Of a stretch of 11,029 nucleotides of DNA, positions 7,833 to 11,029 are shown piece by piece. A program made the translations under genes and the position numbers. The stretch's first letter is position 1. Every line of letters starts with the position of its first letter. Under the pieces are notes generated by a model that was given only the letters and a program-made list of their open reading frames with translations, did no database searches and was not told the DNA's origin. The stretch lies in contig JBBKWG010000256.1 of NCBI GenBank assembly GCA_037968835.1, positions 1 to 11,029 of the forward strand, given 5' to 3'. The stretch comes from JBBKWG01 sp037968835 (GTDB lineage: Bacteria > Pseudomonadota > Alphaproteobacteria > Rhodobacterales > Rhodobacteraceae).

Positions 7833-7880
7833 ATGATTCGGCCTAATCGCGAATCATCTAGTGCGAATCGGTGATTCGCA
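7833..7880. promoter_or_regulatory. Double dyad with four GANTC sites between dnaG and rpoD
   Basis: ATGATTCG (7833-7840) and CGAATCAT (7850-7857) form a perfect 8-bp inverted repeat with a 9-base spacer. TGCGAATC (7862-7869) and GATTCGCA (7873-7880) form a second perfect 8-bp repeat with a 3-base spacer. Each arm contains one GANTC, the site methylated by CcrM in alphaproteobacteria (7835, 7851, 7865, 7873). Two more GANTC sites lie in the dnaG tail at 7955 and 7971. All six are CGAATC/GATTCG. No T run follows either dyad on the minus strand, so they are not classical terminators. Possible roles are an rpoD operator or promoter element, an RNA-processing hairpin as between E. coli dnaG and rpoD, or methylation-sensitive control. 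Confidence 0.7.
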
Positions 7881-7921
7881 ACCCGCAGACCTATAGAATA
7901 TTACCTTCCTCGGCAAATCGG

Positions 7922-9889
7922 TTACGGCGACTTGCCCCTGCTCTTGGCGAATTCGATTCGCCCGATCAGTGATTCGAAGGCGTCTTTCTCGTCTCGTTTC
8001 ATGCGGGCCCCATTGGGCCCCAGGTCGTATTCAGCCGTGTCTTCGTTGCCGCTGCGCTCGGTCATGTTGCGGGCTTCGGCGGCTTGTCCCAGCCGCCACG
8101 TCAGTCCTTCGTCCGCCAGACCTTCGACATCCTGGATGGCTTCGGCGATCTCGCGCCGCGCACCCCGCCGCGCCGAAAGCTTGGCAAGCTCCTCGGCGAC
8201 GCACATTTCCGCAACTTCATCGTTCGCGTCAGGATCAACCCCGGGCGCAATGCGGACATGGCGCGGATGGAACAGCTTTTCAAGGGCCTCGCGGCCACAA
8301 ACCGCTTCGATTTCAGACCTTTCGCCGCCTTCGGTCGATAACAGCGCGTCGCAGATCGCGCGGTGGTCCGGTTGCGCGGTGTCGAGGCGTTCCAGTTCCG
8401 CCACGAACCGCTGGACCAGCGTTGGATGTGACACCAGCGTGGCGAGGATGACGGCTTCGCGCATCTGTTCCTCGAACGGCGCACCGGCTGCGACCAGCGC
8501 GCTGGCCTTGACCTCGGCGGTCGGGGGCGCGGGGGGACGCTGTGCGCCCTTGCCCGAAAAGTTACGTATGAACGGGCGGTTACGACCGCTCGCCCCAGGT
8601 CTGTCGCCATCGAACAAGGTCCGACGCAGGCGATTAACCTCGTCGCCATAGTGACGACGCAGCGACGGGTCGCGCAGCTTCAGGATGGCATTGCGCAGCG
8701 AACGGTCCAGCGCCGCCTTGCGCTCGGGGCTGTCGAAATTCTTGCCCTCGGTTTCGCGCCGCCAGAGCAATTGGACCATCGGCATCGCCTGATCGAGTTG
8801 CTTCTGCATCGCCCCTGCCCCCTCGGCGCGAATGAGATCGTCGGGGTCCCGTCCTTCGGGCATGATACAAAAGCGGAGCGATTTCCCGGCCTCGATCAGC
8901 GGCAATGCCAGATCGACGGCGCGCATGGCCGCATTCAAGCCGGCTTTGTCGCCGTCGAGCGCGATGATCGGTTCGTCGTCGATCCGCCACAAAAGCTGCA
9001 ACTGATCTTCGGTGATCGCCGTGCCGAGCGGGGAGACCGTGGCCGTGAAGCCCGCCTCGGACAACGCGATGACGTCCATGTAACCTTCGGCGACAACGAG
9101 CGGCTTGCCCTTGCCGGCCGCCTCGCGCGCGGGGCCGTAGTTGAACAGGCTGCGGCCCTTGTCGAACAGCGCGGTTTCGGGCGAATTCAGATACTTGGCA
9201 CGGGCATTGGGATCAATCGAGCGTCCGCCCAGGCCAATGGCGCGACCGCGCGGATCGCGGATCGGAAAAATGATGCGGCCGCGAAACCGGTCGTAGGGCG
9301 CGCCGCCGTCGTCGGGCCTGGCGCAGAGTCCCGTGTCGATCAATGCCTCGGGGCTGACCCCCTTGCCGGTCAGATGCTGATAGACGCCCTGACGCGCATC
9401 GGGCGCATAGCCGATGTCCCAGCGATCGAGGGCCGCGTCGCTGAGGCCCCTTCGGGTCAGATAATCGCGCGCCTCCGCTGCGGCACCGGTTTTCAGTTGC
9501 AGGCGATAGAATTGAACCGCCTGCTCCATCACGTCGGTCAGGCCGCTGCGCTTGTCGGCTTTTTCCTGCGCCCTGGGATCGCGGGCAGGCATCGGCATTC
9601 CGGCTTCGAGCGCGAGGATTTCAACGGCCTCCATGAAGCCGACGTTCTCGGTTTCCTGCACGAAGCTGAACAGGTCGCCTTTGGCGTGGCAGCCAAAGCA
9701 ATAGTAGAAGCCCTTGCGGTCATCGACGTGGAAGCTGGCGGATTTTTCCTGATGGAACGGGCACGGCGCCCACATGTCGCCCTTGCCCTGGTTCGATTTC
9801 CTGGCGTCCCACATGACCTTGCGCCCGACGACCTGCGCGAGCGAGGTGCGGGTGCGGAGTTCTTCGGTGAAACCGGGGGGCAGACTCAT
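7922..9889 (-). CDS. dnaG: DnaG, DNA primase
   Basis: From ATG 9889 this is 655 residues, normal for alphaproteobacterial DnaG. The N-terminal CHC2 zinc domain has Cys43, His46, Cys64 and Cys67 (CPFH and CFGC). The polymerase core has the RFRGRIIFPI and GLGGRSI segments at 201-223 and a Toprim fold with the catalytic Glu in VAEGYMDVI (Glu268) and Asp residues in LDGDKAG (312, 314), followed by DPDD at 348-351. The C-terminal helicase-binding part (from about 475) is divergent, as is usual. It makes RNA primers for Okazaki fragments and interacts with DnaB. Family members commonly start MSLPPGF, hence ATG 9889; ATG 9898 (MEAMSLPP) is an alternative and the longest frame reaches 9943. It is upstream of rpoD in the standard primase-sigma arrangement. 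No clear promoter was found. Confidence 0.98.
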   Translation of the reverse strand: MSLPPGFTEELRTRTSLAQVVGRKVMWDARKSNQGKGDMWAPCPFHQEKSASFHVDDRKGFYYCFGCHAKGDLFSFVQETENVGFMEAVEILALEAGMPMPARDPRAQEKADKRSGLTDVMEQAVQFYRLQLKTGAAAEARDYLTRRGLSDAALDRWDIGYAPDARQGVYQHLTGKGVSPEALIDTGLCARPDDGGAPYDRFRGRIIFPIRDPRGRAIGLGGRSIDPNARAKYLNSPETALFDKGRSLFNYGPAREAAGKGKPLVVAEGYMDVIALSEAGFTATVSPLGTAITEDQLQLLWRIDDEPIIALDGDKAGLNAAMRAVDLALPLIEAGKSLRFCIMPEGRDPDDLIRAEGAGAMQKQLDQAMPMVQLLWRRETEGKNFDSPERKAALDRSLRNAILKLRDPSLRRHYGDEVNRLRRTLFDGDRPGASGRNRPFIRNFSGKGAQRPPAPPTAEVKASALVAAGAPFEEQMREAVILATLVSHPTLVQRFVAELERLDTAQPDHRAICDALLSTEGGERSEIEAVCGREALEKLFHPRHVRIAPGVDPDANDEVAEMCVAEELAKLSARRGARREIAEAIQDVEGLADEGLTWRLGQAAEARNMTERSGNEDTAEYDLGPNGARMKRDEKDAFESLIGRIEFAKSRGKSP

Positions 9890-9955
9890 AGCTTCCATAT
9901 ATCCGCGTTTGGCCAGAGAGAGTCCAGATTTGCGACGCCCCAAGCGCCGCCAGAA

Positions 9956-9981
9956 CGGGGGCTCTGCCCCCGCACCCCCGG
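9956..9981. repeat. GC-rich inverted repeat between soxG and dnaG
   Basis: CGGGGGC (9956-9962) and GCCCCCG (9966-9972) form a perfect 7-bp inverted repeat around TCT, followed on the plus strand by CACCCCCGGAATATTTTC. I recall this GGGGGCTCTGCCCCC-type element as frequent in Rhodobacteraceae intergenic regions. It could terminate soxG transcription or the opposite strand: T residues follow only on the plus strand (ATATTTT), and on the minus strand only TTC follows the hairpin, so intrinsic termination of soxG is not strongly supported. It lies between two unrelated genes of the same orientation. Confidence 0.65.
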
Positions 9982-10005
9982 AATATTTTCAGGTCGATGG
10001 AGGGA

Positions 10006-10527
10006 TCAGAGCGCGGCGCGGGCGGCGACGTGCGTCATGGCGCGCGTGAGTTCGTGCACCAGTGTCGCGGCCATGGATCTGAAGACCATGATTTCGTACG
10101 TGTTTTCACCGATCCGCGTCAAGCTGGCGGTCATGTGACCGACCAGCGTGCGCGCGGTTGCGTCGCGTGGAAATGCGGTGTCGCGCAAATCGAGCGGGGT
10201 AAGCCGGGCCAGCACCGTGCGGGCATCGTCGCCGGTAAGCGCGAGAATGGTCCAGCCGTCGGATTGATCGGCGAGGGCGGCGTCGTCCGGCCAGACCGGA
10301 TTGCCGAGGACAAGCGCCTGCCCGGCCCCGAACCAGATGGCGCGGGTGTCGGAGTTCGACGTGCTTTCGCCGGGCTTCGGCATTGCAAGTCCGGGTGCGA
10401 TGTCTTTGGCATCCCCGAACGGCGCGACCCAGGTGATGGCCCCGACATCGGTTTCGCGAAGCCCACAGGTGCCGATTTCGAGCGGGACCAGGTCGGCGGC
10501 GGGTGATCTGGCGATGAGACTAGCCAC
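10006..10527 (-). CDS. soxG: SoxG, sarcosine oxidase gamma subunit
   Basis: This 173-residue protein matches the SoxG/gamma subunit family by size, context and sequence style: APFGDAKDIAPGLAMPKPGES at 35-55, AIWFGAGQALVLG at 63-75, the GWTILALTGDDARTVLARLTPLDLRD segment at 91-116 that resembles the folate-binding GcvT-like fold, and ARTLVGHMTASLTRIGENTYEIMVFRSMA at 125-153. The heterotetrameric enzyme (alpha, beta, gamma, delta) oxidises sarcosine to glycine and passes the methyl group to tetrahydrofolate, releasing hydrogen peroxide, in the cytoplasm. The start is GTG 10527, overlapping the soxA stop by eight bases; a GGGAGG-like site lies about ten bases upstream. soxG closes the unit: dnaG follows 116 bases later beyond a GC-rich inverted repeat. 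Confidence 0.93.
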   Translation of the reverse strand: MASLIARSPAADLVPLEIGTCGLRETDVGAITWVAPFGDAKDIAPGLAMPKPGESTSNSDTRAIWFGAGQALVLGNPVWPDDAALADQSDGWTILALTGDDARTVLARLTPLDLRDTAFPRDATARTLVGHMTASLTRIGENTYEIMVFRSMAATLVHELTRAMTHVAARAAL

Positions 10528-11029
10528 GCATCCGCCCTCCCTCGGTGTCGAAGGCGACCGGGTCGGTGATTTCGACCAGCGCGGTGACGTTTCGCAAATG
10601 ATCGACCATTTTCATGCGTTCACCGTGACGGGCGCGGCCGTTTTTCAGGAACGCGAGCGCCAGCGAGGTGTCGAGCGTTGGCGACCATGCAACCGACGTC
10701 GTGTAGCCTTGGGCGTTCGGGCGCGTCGCGTCATCGGGTGGGCGGAATAGGAACGCGCCGGCCGTCAACTGGCGCGCATCGCCAACCGGGCGGAGACCGA
10801 CAAGCTGTTCGCGTTCGTCGCCAACAAGGCCGGGACGCGTTGCCGCAGCTTTGCCGATGAAGTCCTTGTTTTTCGACATCATTCCCTGCATCCCGATATC
10901 GAATGCAGTCACCCGTCCGTGGATTTCCGAGTGGGTGATAAAGCCCTTTTCGATCCTGAGGACGTTCAGCGCCTCCATCCCGTAGGCACCGCCGTCCAGC
11001 ACTCCGGCCTGCGCCAGCAGCACCCGGAA
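10520..11029 (-). CDS. soxA: SoxA, sarcosine oxidase alpha subunit, 3' part
   Basis: The frame is open to the right edge, so only the last 169 residues are present. They show the C-terminal GcvT-like (aminomethyltransferase) domain of the alpha subunit: GGAYGMEALNVLRIEKGF, THSEIHGRVTAFDIGMQGMMSKNKDFIGK, GLRPVGDARQLTAGAFLF, QGYTTSVAWSPTLDTSLALAFL and a C-terminal strand with VEITDPVAFDTEGGRMRG. The N-terminal NAD- and flavin-binding part is outside the window. SoxA carries the NAD site and the tetrahydrofolate-dependent methyl-transfer domain of the tetrameric sarcosine oxidase. It precedes soxG, the normal order, with an eight-base overlap that implies coupled translation. The other subunits, soxB and soxD, are presumably further right. 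Confidence 0.93.
   Translation of the reverse strand, partial: FRVLLAQAGVLDGGAYGMEALNVLRIEKGFITHSEIHGRVTAFDIGMQGMMSKNKDFIGKAAATRPGLVGDEREQLVGLRPVGDARQLTAGAFLFRPPDDATRPNAQGYTTSVAWSPTLDTSLALAFLKNGRARHGERMKMVDHLRNVTALVEITDPVAFDTEGGRMRG

Noticed and set aside
7833..7921. Rho-independent terminator after dnaG
   Set aside because: The hairpins have no T run downstream on the minus strand, so intrinsic termination is unsupported; dnaG-rpoD read-through is likely.
8651..10138. 495-residue plus-strand open frame antisense to dnaG and overlapping soxG
   Set aside because: It is a shadow of dnaG with no family motif, and the same region is clearly primase on the minus strand.

Overview
The window looks like chromosomal DNA from a GC-rich alphaproteobacterium, most likely Rhodobacterales/Rhodobacteraceae. 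This is inferred from protein style (a long RpoD with an acidic non-conserved region, a HlyU-type small protein, heterotetrameric sarcosine oxidase SoxA/SoxG), from dnaG lying directly upstream of rpoD, from clustered GANTC (CcrM-type) sites, and from a GGGGGCTCTGCCCCC-type intergenic repeat that I recall as common in that family. No tRNA, rRNA, CRISPR array, insertion sequence or phage gene is visible.

Layout. Positions 1-225 (+) are the C-terminal end of a KpsC-like capsular polysaccharide protein, converging on ribD with stop codons sharing TTAA. ribD and nrdR form a translationally coupled minus-strand pair (nrdR first). A divergent region of about 170 bp separates nrdR from a plus-strand short-chain dehydrogenase (SDR), followed by dodecin. 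These converge on a minus-strand chain running from 5123 down to 2892: a second SDR, a RibD-C/DHFR-like reductase, a small secreted protein, and a YjbQ/UPF0047 protein, with overlapping or close junctions. A gene-free stretch of about 360 bp (5124-5479) holds a four-unit, 11-bp tandem repeat and an AT-rich patch. The rest is minus strand, in transcription order: soxA (3' part only), soxG, dnaG, rpoD, hlyU-like.

How the genes fit together. dnaG-rpoD is the core of the macromolecular-synthesis arrangement (primase plus housekeeping sigma factor), here with a HlyU-like gene downstream. NrdR (ribonucleotide reductase repressor) and RibD (riboflavin synthesis) are a widely linked pair. RibD makes a flavin precursor, dodecin binds flavins, and sarcosine oxidase is a flavoenzyme, so a loose flavin theme exists, although the genes are not one operon.

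The window is mainly ordinary core genome. The most interesting signals are non-coding: a dense cluster of GANTC sites built into two perfect dyads between dnaG and rpoD, the helically phased 11-bp repeat at 5302-5345, and two abutting, potentially switching hairpins in the nrdR leader.
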